DNA from: Bettongia penicillata ogilbyi
Lineage: Eukaryota; Chordata; Mammalia; Diprotodontia; Potoroidae
Reading direction: 5' to 3'
DNA length: 64,000 nucleotides
Assembly: GCA_023548195.1 (NCBI GenBank)
Contig: JAJHZJ010000400.1
Coordinates: forward strand, 682,001-746,000
Below, one piece after another: positions 47,161 through 58,324 of the stretch. Both the position numbers and the translations under genes were made by a program. Numbering within the stretch: the stretch's first letter is position 1; each line of letters starts with the position of its first letter. The notes under the pieces were generated by a model that had not been told where the DNA came from, searched no databases, and saw only the letters and a list, made by a program, of their open reading frames with translations.

Positions 47161-47505
47161 GCCATGGTGAATATGGACAACTTACTAAAATGGAGAGACA
47201 CCACCTTGCCAACAAAGATCTGTAAAGTAAAAGCCATGGGTGTGCTAGAGGCAATGTTGACTATGAGACCTGGGCCATAAGGAAAGCTGTGTTTTACAGA
47301 ATTGATGCATTCAGATAGTAGTACTGGAGAAGACTTTTGAGAGTCCTTTGGACAGCAAGAAGATGAAATCAGGCAATACTCAAAGAAATTAATTCAGGTT
47401 ATTCATTTGAAAGTCAAACCCTGAAACTGAGGCTTAAATACTTTGCCCACATGATGAAAAAATGGGGCTCACTGGAAAACACCCTGATGTTGGGAAAAAT
47501 AACAT
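47161..47505 (+). mobile_element. Bov-B/RTE LINE, 3' end of the coding region
   Basis: 'ccaccttgccaacaaagatc', 'ggagaagacttttgagagtc', 'ctttggacagcaagaagatg' and 'ccctgatgttgggaaaaata' match, in order, the end of the Bov-B reverse-transcriptase ORF. The translation has 'TTLPTKICKVKAM' where Bov-B has 'TLPTKVxxVKAM'. Stops and frameshifts show decay. Bov-B is an RTE-clade LINE with a patchy distribution explained by horizontal transfer. Its end is shared with the WSINE1-type SINEs here. Confidence 0.85.
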
Positions 47506-49005
47506 ATTATGGCTTGCTTAATTTCAGAATCATGTCTTCCCTTGATTTCTGGAATCTTTATGATCTCTGTCTGTTGACCATCGGTTTGACTACTGAAATT
47601 GGGTGATTCATTCTTCCCCTAGTCAGGATTTCCTTCCTAGAAAGGTTCTTTTCCTGAAAACAAAACATGTTGAAAAGTAACACAATAGTCCATGTGGTCC
47701 CTGCGTACACTGCTTCTTTGAATAGCAGCATTACTTTTAAAGCTCTATACTGAGATCCAGGATAAGATACAACACAAGGGTAGCTGACACTGGCATGTTG
47801 CAATGAATCCTCTAATGACATGAAATTAAATATGTCTAATAGATCCTCCTCTGAACAAAGTTAATGCTACTAAACAGATGGAGAACCTTGTTTTGATTAA
47901 TTTTCTTAAAATAAAATAAAATAAATGTTTATTTATGGTTAAATTAATTTCAAGGGGATGCATTTTTTCTGCAATGAGACTAAGATGAAGTTGATTGATT
48001 TATCTTACCAGATAAAATGTTTGCTAACAATTTAGCAATCACTAGGCTATAAGTTCTCATTAATCAATCTAAAATATTCAGTTTCGTTTGTCATATGGAA
48101 GGATTTGCAAGTGTCATAAAACCTTTCTCATAATGCCTTTAACACTCACTTCCCTCCCAAAAGAAATCTCAGATATATAAATTGAGTGCTTTGTGGATAG
48201 ACACACACACATATATACACATAAACACACACATATATATATACATACACACATACATATACACATGCATGCATGCATAAATACATACATGTATATACAC
48301 ATACACTTTTCTATTTTTACATCAAATTCATTTTCAAATGTATCCATCCATTTCTCCTAGCTGAAAAGCCATCCCTTATAAACAGAGACACACAAATAGT
48401 AATTCAGCAAAAGCTCAACAGTGTCAGTCAAATCTGACAACACGAGTACTCCACCCTCAGACTTCCCTTCCTCTGCAAAGCAAAAACCAAGTTCCATTTT
48501 ATCCGCTTTTCTCTCTACTTGAGCTCAGTTATTATAATTACACAACATTCAATTTGGTTTTTGATGTAGCTTCCTTTTCTATCTTTATTTTTGTAGTCCC
48601 TACGTGTATTGTATTGATTCTGCCTACTTCCCTTTGTATCAATTGCTTTTTCTCTGCATTCCTAATTTCTTCTATTCATCACCATTATATTCATCGTTCT
48701 TAGGGTTTGTGATAGTCAGTTACATTCATGTAGTATTTCTTTATCATTCTTCCATTCATAGACATCTGGATTTGAAAGGATTGGAAAAGCTACAGAACTA
48801 TTTCATTTTCTAACCCTGTTTAACCCCTCCTCAAAATAAAGCTTGAGCATTTAAACTGCTTGCAATATTATTTTTTTTCCAAATACATTTTGCAGTCAAG
48901 TTTTAACAGTCGCATTAGTTATTGTCATCATAGTAATGCCAATGTCTGACCTTCATGTCACAATTTAACATTTTTGAAGTCCTTTACCAATCCTCAGTTA
49001 GCCAA
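47506..49005. other. No gene; unassigned except a CA/TA run
   Basis: Contains AAAATAAAAT units near 47908-47930 and the simple sequence at 48200-48305. No exon is recognised. Confidence 0.4.
48200..48305 (+). repeat. CA/TA/CATG simple sequence
   Basis: Imperfect alternating purine-pyrimidine tract including 'catgcatgcatgcat'. Confidence 0.85.
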
Positions 49006-49105
49006 CTATCATTTATTAAGAACTGAATATGTCCCTGGCACTGTACTAGACCCTGTGGATATAGTGCTGAGAAGAATGTAATCCCTACTCTCAAGGCATC
49101 ATGGG
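49006..49105 (-). mobile_element. L2 LINE 3' end, antisense
   Basis: 'atcatttattaagaactgaa', 'ccctggcactgtactagacc' and 'aatccctactctcaaggcat' are the complemented L2 terminus. Confidence 0.7.
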
Positions 49106-49275
49106 ATCCTCACAACAACCCACCATTGAAGGAGGTAAGTATTCCAAGTTAGATCCACTTTACCAGTGAAATAGCTAATTGAGGGGGAGATAATGGTTAA
49201 GTGATTTGCCCAAGACAGGTATATTTAAAGTAAACTCAAATCAGCCAACACCCTAATGCTTGCTCTAAGCAGGAT
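49106..49275 (-). repeat. MIR SINE, antisense
   Basis: 'ggatcctcacaacaacccac', 'tggttaagtgatttgcccaa' and 'ctaatgcttgctctaa' follow the complemented MIR order. It directly abuts the L2 end on its left. Confidence 0.75.
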
Positions 49276-49419
49276 GTTATATTAAGTGCTGAAAATACCA
49301 AAAGTGAAACCCTCCCTGCCCTCTCAGAGCTTGAGTCCTACTCATACAGAAAGGCAGCTGAATATACTACATGGTGTGGTGAACTCATTTTTGGGATGTT
49401 CTTTAAGAAAGTTTTGGAC

Positions 49420-49590
49420 TTGAAGAGAGCTGAATTTAAATACCATCTTTGAATTTCAAAAGAATATAATAGGTACGCATAGATAGGAAGGGTTGTTATT
49501 GTCAATCACATGATAGTTTCTAGCTGTGTGATCATGGGCAAGTCCATGAACCCCTGTTTGCTTATCTGTAAATTAAAAGTATGAATAAAG
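49420..49590 (+). repeat. CORE-SINE, sense, interrupted
   Basis: A decayed head at 49420-49460 and the core 'ctagctgtgtgatcatgggc' to 'cttatctgtaaattaaaagt' at 49519-49580 are separated by about 60 bp of other sequence. Confidence 0.55.
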
Positions 49591-49616
49591 GTAAAACTGT
49601 TGTATTACCAACTACT

Positions 49617-49817
49617 GGTGACCCTATTTGGTGTTTTCTTGACAAAGACACTGGAATGGTCTGCCATTGCCTTCTCCAGCTCATTTTACAGATGAGGAAA
49701 CTGAAGGAAACAGGATTTGTGAATTGTCCAGGGTCACACGGCTATTAACTCTCTGAGGTCAGATTTGAATTCAGGAAGATGAAGTTTCCTGACTTCAGGC
49801 CTAGTATTCTATCTGTA
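49617..49817 (-). repeat. WSINE1-type SINE, antisense
   Basis: 'gtgaccctatttggtgtttt', 'ccattgccttctccagctca', 'ggtcacacggctattaactc' and 'cttcaggcctagtattc' give the full reverse order from tail to head. Confidence 0.85.
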
Positions 49818-49984
49818 AATAGCTATGAATCTTAAACTTATGCATATACTATTTTAAGCTGTTAAAGTTTAAAATTGCACTAAAACTTTTGTGTGTGTTT
49901 CCAGTATTGTTCTTAAATATAAGCAAGAATATCCTAAAAATTAGGTCCATCTGAAAATAGAAGGAACTCTCTCTGGGGTAATAT

Positions 49985-50115
49985 CTGTGCTATCATTAAG
50001 TCTTTAACAGAGGCTGGATGAGTACTTGCTAAGGATTTTATAAAGGTGTTGTACAATGGAATAGTGATGAATTAATTAACTCTTTAAATTTTCCCCAACT
50101 CTGGAGTCCGAAGGG
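49985..50115 (+). mobile_element. L3/CR1 LINE 3' end, sense
   Basis: 'agtctttaacagaggctgga', 'tgagtacttgctaaggattt' and 'ttccccaactctggagt' match the L3 end in order. Confidence 0.65.
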
Positions 50116-50357
50116 ACTATGCCATATTCGATAGGGAGACTCAAGGACATAATATGACATGGAACAAAGATATAAATCTTCCTCCAGGGAACTTTTAGCA
50201 TAGAGCAAATTTGGAATGAATGGAGGGGTAAGACATGAGGCCACAAAACTATACAACACATACATATGTGTGTGTGACATCATATCACATCACATCAAAT
50301 CATATGTTTAATGTCTGAGAGAATTATAAAGTTGGAAATTCAAAGAAAAATACTCTC

Positions 50358-50451
50358 CAAATTTGTAAATAGTAGAGAGATATGTCTCTTGCTTAATAGT
50401 ACAAATTTGTAAATAGTAGAGAGATATGTCTCTTGCTTAATAGTACAAATT
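50358..50451 (+). repeat. Perfect tandem duplication of a 44-bp unit
   Basis: The unit at 50358-50401 ('caaatttgtaaatag' to 'gcttaatagta') is repeated without change at 50402-50445, followed by the first six bases of a third copy. Perfect identity in otherwise decayed DNA points to a recent event, or to an assembly artefact. Confidence 0.95.
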
Positions 50452-50524
50452 AATCCTATATGGGTACTCTGAATGAATTGTGATATATACAACTTAATGT
50501 TTTCCTGGATGGTCTGAACCACTT

Positions 50525-50645
50525 CAATTCATTCAACATTTATTAAACATCTATTGTACACAATACCTTTTACCATGCCCTAGAGAAAGTACAAAGAGAA
50601 AAATAAAGTATAGCTATCTGCAGTAAAGGAACTTATTCTCCAAAA
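50525..50645 (-). mobile_element. L2 LINE 3' end, antisense
   Basis: 'attcattcaacatttattaa', then 'catctattgtacacaatacc' and 'aaggaacttattctcc', match the complemented L2 terminus. Confidence 0.65.
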
Positions 50646-50815
50646 GCAAAACAAAAAAGGGAAAATTCAAAATGAAACATTGGAAATCATAATAGAATTT
50701 CAAGTTGTTTTGAATGTTCAAAGGGATAAAAAATACCTTCAAGCAATGGAGCTCTTCCTATGGTAGCATCCTTGCATCACTACTGAAATGGTCTGGGAGT
50801 GCTTCATTGCCATAG

Positions 50816-51061
50816 TTAGTAGATATGCTAGTGCCTGCAGAGTCTCCCAGCTACATAGAAGCACTTGAAAGAAAACATTTTCCTTTCTTATATCCAGGAG
50901 AGCACAAAAACACTCCTGAAGCTATGACAGCAAGACAAAAACGAGAGGATACCTGGGAGGAAATGAACTCTCTCCTTCAGGTGGTCAAGAAAATAATTGA
51001 AAATGGTTATCAGGGCCAAGTTCTCCACTACTCTTCCTTAAACTACTTTTCTTATATATAA
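50816..51061 (+). other. Open reading frame of 82 codons, possible exon or retrocopy remnant
   Basis: The frame is open from just after a TAG at 50813 to the stop ending at 51061. The composition is protein-like, with charged and aromatic residues well mixed (for example 'LERKHFPFLYPGEHKN' and 'KREDTWEEMNSLLQ'). A weak acceptor-like 'gtgcctgcag' ends at 50840. I do not recognise the protein. A poly(A) run starts at 51072, which would fit a retrocopy, but no AATAAA lies just before it. Chance is possible for a frame this short. Confidence 0.25.
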
Positions 51062-51071
51062 GCAGGGAAAC

Positions 51072-51093
51072 AAAAAAAAAAAAAAAAAAAAAA
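51072..51093 (+). repeat. Poly(A) tract
   Basis: 22 A residues followed by A-rich sequence to about 51135. Confidence 0.95.
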
Positions 51094-53349
51094 GAAAAAG
51101 AAAGCACCAAAAAAACCAAAACAACAAAAAAGTCCCCTAAAAATTCTTCAAGACTATTGCTATGTGCTATCATTACTACAATGATACCCCAGGCTTTTTC
51201 ATAACAATCATATCTAAACCCACATGGTTAGCAGTAGCAATGTATAATACCACATGTTGAAATTAGTCCTCAATTTTGTTAATTACAGAGTAATGGTAAC
51301 CTGAAAAATTGAATTCCCTTCCACTGTATGAGCCAACATTGTTGGCAAAGGTCCAGATAGGGTTACTTGGTACTTTTGCTATGACACTTAAGAAAGTAAC
51401 TTAAAAGAAGGACCTTTTACCCACCATTGGTATCAATAATAGAAATATCTGTGTCTAGTTTTCAAAAGTCAGATTTTCTCTCTCTCTCTCTCTTACTTTG
51501 CTACATTTTAATTTTTTTTTAATTGAAAGTGGTGAACTATGTCATGAGATGCAAAAGGAATGAAATGAAATGTCAGGATAATCACTACCATTTTTACAAT
51601 CAATCTTTCCCCAATATATCCCCCCAATGGTTTTGCGTGTATGGATCAAGGAAAACTTGATTTCTTTATATGCATTACATTCTGATATCTAATTGTTATG
51701 CTATAAGTTGTAAGGACACTTAATATTGTATGTATGTATTTGTTTGTTTGATTTTTCCATGAAATGATAAAATGTTGAAATTCTATTCAACAAAAGAGAA
51801 TGATGGTGTTCCTTTAGTTTGCCTTGTACTGATGATGTAAAATAAATACAATATTACAACATTATTCAATATGACAGTAATGTGCTTTTGTAGATGATGC
51901 CATTTGTAAATATTACAATATTTTTCTAAACTCTTTATAAATATGAAAGTTATAATCTTGGGAAATTCCTTTCATTTTCTATCATTTTCTCCAGTGTTCT
52001 TCTTTATGTCTTTAGAGGGCCATCCAAAAAGACAGAAAGCTTCCTTTGTGTCTTGTAATATTTGTTCTAAAAATTACGATAATCAGATCATCTACCTGTC
52101 ACCCCTTGTGCTTGCTACATGACTGTCCACTTACTTTCCTTATTAAAATTGCATAGATGACATCATTTAAGCCCCTTTTTCCACGTGGTCCACAGTGGTA
52201 ATATGTCATTAATCTACTTAGACCTTCCATGAATCTTTACATTATCACTTGAAATACTCTAAATTTAGGTCTTGTGAGATCATAGTGTTCATGATTTATA
52301 GCTATAAATCAGGAGACTACTGTTTCTTAAACAAAAATGAACTGGTGCCAGAGGAGCATCTTGCTACTAATAAAAGAAAGCACAGTTCTAAAGCCCTCCA
52401 ACTCTCTTCTAACCTCATTTCATTCTGGAGAAGCCCACTGCCTGTCCAAGATTGTTGTTTATCATTAGATTTACTGAGCTATTTATCTCATTGCATATAT
52501 TTTATGCTTCATCAATTTAAGGTTGTTTTTTTTTTTTTTCCCTGAAGGAACCACTGAGTTCCTCCTTTGAGTGGCCGCCTTTGAGTGACCATGGATTTTA
52601 CTGACAAGGTCTTACAGAATTCCAGACTCAATGGAATCCATGAAAAGTCAACTGGAAATAGAATGATTTGAAGAAAGTTACCCACTATGAATAATATCTC
52701 TTCAATTTGAAGTTAAATCAGCAAAACCTCTACAATAGTGTGATACCCTTTAATAAAGCATCTACTTCCCTAATTTATGGTTCATTTAACATTATTCATC
52801 CTTACATCATTAAATAAAGGTTTTATAGCATTATTTGGAAAGAAACCAAATGTAATTTAACATATAAGAGAAACAACTTGTTTGAGAAAAAAACATTAAA
52901 TCTGATTCTGCTCTGAGTTAAATATCTTTCATATTTAAAAAAATAAAAACAATGAGATTCTATAATTTTTACAAGTTTAGTTCAATTGCTTGACTCTAAA
53001 GATGAGATCTGAAATAGAAATAGAAAACTGTTTATAAGAACCAACTTATTCCCTTATTTTCATCAAGAATATTCTTGTTAAATCTACAAAATATTCTCAA
53101 AAATATTTTATAAGATGAAAAAATAAAATGATCATACATTTGAATTTGTCTTTGGGGATAGGGTAATTATTTCGCCTATTATATTTGCCCTTCTTATGGA
53201 GTATCCTTGACTTTGGCATATCTTAAGATCTCATTCTTATCTTTAAAATGGCATCATTGACAGCATGACTTTTTTCTCAAATATTTTGTTAGATTTTACT
53301 GCTTGTCACGAATTGGGTGGCAATTCTACTTTTTGACACAGTAATCCAG
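51094..53349. other. No recognised gene; long repeat-poor stretch, partly 3' UTR-like
   Basis: The part at 51540-51960 resembles a 3' UTR in composition, with AATAAA-type signals at about 51840 ('gtaaaataaatacaat'). If the frame ending at 51061 were a terminal exon this would be its UTR; that is speculative. A CT run lies at 51478-51493 and a T run at 52527-52540. No repeat families are recognised. Confidence 0.35.
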
Positions 53350-53585
53350 AAAATAATAACAATTAATATTTACATAGAACTTTAAGTTTAGTAAAGTAAT
53401 TTATTTTATGTTATTTGAACCTTACCACAACTTCAGAAGGCAAATAATATTATTGTCCCCATTTTATAGATTAAGAAAGTATTGATTAACTTACCCAAGA
53501 TCTCACAAGATCAGAGTCTGAGGAAGGATCTGAATTCAGGTTTTCCTTACTCAAATCCAACTTTCTATCTACTACACCATCTATT
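53350..53585 (-). repeat. MIR SINE, antisense, near full length
   Basis: 'aataataacaattaatattt', 'gtccccattttatagattaa', 'atctgaattcaggttttcct' and 'ctttctatctactacacca' show the full complemented MIR order. Confidence 0.85.
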
Positions 53586-53784
53586 TTCTTCTAAGTACAA
53601 AGCTATTAAATACCGAATATTGATTCATTATCATCAATGATAAGAATAAATTACTACTAAGTGATAGTGAATTTATATCTTTATATCCATTTGTTGTCCT
53701 CTTTACATAATCTGTCTCATTAATTTTCTTGCAGCTATCTTTTTTCTTCTATTATTTTTCACTTTTTTAAGAGTAGCCTTATTT

Positions 53785-53985
53785 CTATTCATTCAATAAG
53801 CTTTCATTAACCTCTTACTATATGATAGCCACTGTGCTAAGCACAGGGCAGTCATAATGAAATGGACTATGGCCATGGGAGCTTACATTCTACTTAGGAG
53901 AGGGAAACAACACATACTCAGACAAGTAAAAATAAATACATATGATTAAATACTATTTTCAGGAATGAGAGCATAATAAAACTGA
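53785..53985 (-). mobile_element. L2 LINE 3' end, antisense
   Basis: 'attcattcaataagctttca', 'agccactgtgctaagcacag' and 'gggagcttacattctactta' match the complemented L2 terminus. Confidence 0.75.
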
Positions 53986-54224
53986 AATATAGTTGTATAG
54001 TTGAGGAAAGTGTAGCATATAGTAATTAAGTAAATGTTGAAAAACTATATTACCTTTCTCTATACTAACTCTACTTGGTCAACACTCCAAAGAGATCAAA
54101 GAAAGAACAGAATGACTTCCTGGTAGGAAAACATAGCAGTTCTTATATTGGCAAAGAATTAGAAACTAAAGGAGGGGCTAGTATGCATTAAATGAAAAAT
54201 AGCTGAAAAAATTGTTTTATATGA

Positions 54225-54522
54225 AGTTAATGCAATATTAGTTTGCCATAAGAAATGGCAAAAAGAATGGATTTAAGAACAAGAAAAGAAACGACAAACC
54301 TAGGAAGACTTTTATGAACTAATGAAGAGGGCAGTGAGCAGAACCAGATCAATTTATATAGTAGCAACACAAAGAAAGGAAAAAAAAAAGATACTAAGAG
54401 ATTTAAGAATTCTGATAACCAGATAACAGATGATGAAAATTGCATCCTCCCTCATAACAAAAGAATGAACCCAAGAAGCTGAATGAGGTACATCTTTTCT
54501 ACCATGGCTAGAATGTATGTGA
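54225..54522 (+). mobile_element. L1 3' end, left part, split by a SINE
   Basis: 'ataagaaatggcaaaaagaa', 'acttttatgaactaatgaag' and 'cagtgagcagaaccagatca' are L1 3' UTR. The match resumes at 54862 after the SINE. Confidence 0.75.
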
Positions 54523-54825
54523 GGGCAGCTAGGTGGTGCAGTGGATAGAGCACCACTGCAGGAATCAGGAGGACCTGAGTTGAAATCTCACCTCAGACAC
54601 TTGACACTCACTAGCTGCGTGACCTTGGGCAAGTCACTTAACCCCAATTGCCTCATCCAGGGTCATCTCCAGTCATCCTGATGAATATCTGGTCACTGGA
54701 TTCAGATGGCTCTGGAGAAGTGAGGCTGGTGACCTGGATAGCCCTTCCTCACTCAGAACAAAGTAAAGTGAAAATCATGTCATTATTTCTCTGATGGCAT
54801 GGTCTTCTTCAGCAACAAAGGACAA

Positions 54826-54853
<28 letters not shown>
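54523..54853 (+). repeat. MAR1-type SINE, full length, with CA tail and target duplication
   Basis: The head is 'gggcagctaggtggtgcagt', the core is 'ttgggcaagtcacttaaccc', and the 3' body has 'gtcatcctgatgaatatctg'. The end is 'tcttcttcagcaacaaagg', followed by 12 CA units at 54828-54851. The 8-bp target duplication 'aatgtatg' lies at 54512-54519 and 54854-54861. This is the best-preserved SINE in the window and therefore probably among the youngest. Confidence 0.92.
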
Positions 54854-54857
<4 letters not shown>

Positions 54858-54861
54858 TATG

Positions 54862-55000
54862 GGAAATTGATTTGCTTTACTATGCATATTTGATACAATG
54901 ATTTTTTTTCCTTTTTAATTTGAATGGGAGAAAGAAAGGGTGAATGTCATGGGGATAAGACCTATTGATAAATACTATACTGGGGGGAAAAATAAGAAAA
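54862..55000 (+). mobile_element. L1 3' tail, right part
   Basis: 'gggaaattgatttgctttac' and 'tatgcatatttgata', followed by T-rich and then G/A-rich sequence, continue the L1 3' UTR interrupted at 54522. Confidence 0.6.
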
Positions 55001-57005
55001 TAGGGTAGCATATTTTTAAAAGGACAGAAAACAGCAAGATCAGTAGGAAATAAATGCACAATTACAAAAATAACATGCTAAATTTATGTATTTTTAAAAC
55101 TAAGGTAAGCTGTGTACATAAAAAGTTTTGTACCTGCATGCAATATTTTTTAAAAAATGCTTAGTATATGGAAATGTTTGTATTATCTTGTATTTCTTAA
55201 GAATATAAAAGAAAAAAAAAAACATTTTCTGGTACCAACCAAAAAGCTTGGCAGTCAATGAAATAATAATTTCAAAAGCCAGGTTTAATAATTTGTGGAT
55301 TGATGTGGTTTCTGGTCTATTAGTCAGAGTAGTTGAGTTTTTGGTTTTTTTTTTTTTGCTTGCTTGTTTGTTAATATCAGTTAGCCTTTTCATGTTGTGA
55401 CTTTTCAATAAATTTTAATGTTATTTTTTTTGTACTTGCAAAAATTTTCCTCACTGTATCTACCTCCATATTCCAAATAGCCACCCCTACAACAAAGACA
55501 ATTTTCAGAAAAAAGAAAATAAAGAAAATCAGAAAAACTTATAAAACACAGAAAAATAATTAAAATATATGCAAAATTCCACATTTATTGCATTCTCATC
55601 TCTGCAAAGGGTTGGGGATAGAGTTATTTTATTGTGTTTATTCTCAGTGACCATGTTTGTTCTGTATGGAATCAATTTGGGAGACAATGAGTTAAGTTCT
55701 ATTCTTGCCACAGAATTGTGGGGGTGATGGTGGGAGTAGGGTTGGCTGGCAGAGATTGCTGAGTAGTAAGGAAACTGACAAATGCATCCTAGAGCACAAT
55801 ATAATGGGTCAGTTTATGCTGTCATGCTAGGTGAGGGTAGTGGTATGGATAGCTATGGATTAGGAGCTATCCTTCCTTGTTAATTCATCAGGCTTTGACC
55901 TCATGCGACTTGTCAGTTTCTTGTACTCTAGGTACAAATACAATTACTTTATCTCATACACATAGTTATTATATTGAGGGTTTGTAAGGATTGGAAAAAA
56001 TGTCTAGTCTTCCATCTTTTGGGTCTTATAACTGTTAAAATTTCCCAGTTATGACAAGGTAGAGTGGCAAATGGGGGCCCAGTCCTTTGAGTGTGCAGAG
56101 ATACTGTCCCCTTATTTCCAGTCCAATCAAGTGGAATCATAGTTGCAAAGGAAAGACAGACAGGAAGCTTACCTTTTTTCCATGTACACTCAGTTTTGGC
56201 TTAGTAACTATAATTCATTTACCTTCTAACTAATTAAAAAAAATTATCCCTACACAATAGAAGCTACTCAGAACTAGAAATAAGTTCCTTCAGTTTCTTT
56301 GTAGTTGGATTGTAAGCAGGTAGAGAATACCTACATAAGCTGGAAGAAAAGTTTCCCAAGCCACTAGCCCCGACATTGTTAAGCATACCGCATTATAGAA
56401 TAAATGGAACAAAAAATAAGAGTTTTTCTTTATTTCTGGATTTCAGAAATGAATAACTTAAGTCAACATTATTTATCTTATTTAAGTAGTGTTATTATGC
56501 TTCTGCAATCTTTCTTCTTATCTTTAGTTTTGTAATTTAATGCTAATTTTTCCCATTTCTTTGGTGACTCAATGATCTCGCTGCAGATAGCTGATTATGA
56601 AAAGACTCTCACATGAGTAGCCAGTCATTTCTTTTCAAATACGATGTCGTTTTTTTTCATTTTTATGATGTTTGATATTTCCTCTCTCTTTTATGTTCCA
56701 ATTCTCCCCTTTATAATCGTGTTTCTTCCCTAATAAGTAAGTGTTGAAGTGTATGAAAAGTTTTAAATAAAAAATTGCAAACTTTAAGTGACAATTTGAA
56801 AATATTCTTAAAATCGCTACTAAGATAAATGCAAAATAAAAACAAAAGAGAGGTTTCTTTAGTGTTGGCATACTAATATACAGTAGTGAACTGTTCTGAG
56901 TATCAACTTCAAATTATCCAAGAAAAATCATTAAATTGTTGACACTCTGACTCCAAGATACCACCTGTGGACTCCAGGAAGTAAAAAACAGAACCTAAAG
57001 TCATT
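55001..57005. other. No gene or clear repeat
   Basis: A or T runs at 55207-55220 and 55346-55359, and an A-rich patch at 55500-55570. A mixed segment at 55690-55900 contains 'gagattgctgagtagtaagg'. No exon is recognised. Confidence 0.4.
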
Positions 57006-57008
57006 CTA

Positions 57009-57083
<75 letters not shown>
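57006..57083 (+). repeat. (TCTG)n(TCTA)n microsatellite
   Basis: Five TCTG units followed by about 14 TCTA units. Confidence 0.95.
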
Positions 57084-58324
57084 GTATAATTGAAAAATAA
57101 GAAAAATGAACATAAGAAACTAAAAAAGAGAGAATATTTGTATGAACTGATGCATTAACCAGAAACTGGTATATATAAGCAGGAAAAAAATATTATTTAC
57201 AATAGCAATAATATAAGTGAAAAGACTATGAAAAGGAAGTTAAACTCTGAATAAGTAAGGAAAAATGATAATCTCAGAAAACAGAAAATGAAACATACAT
57301 CTTGCTTCATCACAGAAAAGTAGAAGCCAATGGGGCAGAATATTCTTTGTTTCAGATAATTTGATTAATTTAAAATAATTATCATAAAATAAGTTAAAAT
57401 CTGGTGGTGGAGAGATGGTAGATGTTATATGTATTAGAAATGACTGTGACATCATGATAAAAAGAAACAATGAAGTCTGCTTCAAAAGACTGTATTCATA
57501 AGACAGGATCAAGATTTATGAGCCATCTGTAGGTCTTTGGAGTCTTTCATTTCTTATGAATGAACTGTATTTTCAACATGCTCCTCAAAGCCCTCCTTCA
57601 TACACACCTTTGTATTGAAGTTACCTGGCTGCCAAGTTCTACCCTGATTCTGGAATAATTTCTCAAATTCTTTACAATATTTCTCTGTTCTTTGCATCGC
57701 ATGTTGGCACATATGCTCAAACTATCTTGATAGAGAAAAAAGAAGCAAAATAGTAATTAGATAGTTCTACTTTTCTTTCTGTCATGTTACTATAAGTACA
57801 GCCAACCAAAGTATAGGCCCTATCTGTATCTTGATCTTTCTGTTATCTGCAACATTAACTTGAAAAGTCCTTTTCCATATGCTTAACATTCTTTGCAAGC
57901 TTCAGCTCACACTGGGCTTTAGTTTTCATGACACAGTACTAATAGGTCGATGAAAATCATCTGTATTCATCCTTCATTGCATGCCCTTATTTCCGTCTTT
58001 GGAATATCCATTTTTCTTAAACATCTGAGCTCATTGATAAGCTTTCAATTCAGCTACATATCTCTTAGAGCACCTCATCTTTTCAATGCTCATAAGAAAT
58101 CATTTATGATTTTTTGACAGACGTTTTTTCCTGAGAGACTTCTCTTCTACCTTTAAAGTATTAGACTGTGGAATAATACCCCCTTTTTCCCAGATTTTTT
58201 GAAATGTAGTCTCCAAAACTATCTCCTTCTTTCTGAATTTGAATTATGATCTCATTGGCTTAGGAACTTCTGATGAGAAAACTCCTGTTTACAAAGTAAA
58301 TTATATTTTATAATTATTTATTTT
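57084..58324. other. No recognised gene; possible old interspersed repeat at 57560-58250
   Basis: The stretch 57560-58250 has the look of an antisense repeat ('ctgagagacttctcttctac') but I cannot place the family. No exon is seen. Confidence 0.3.
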
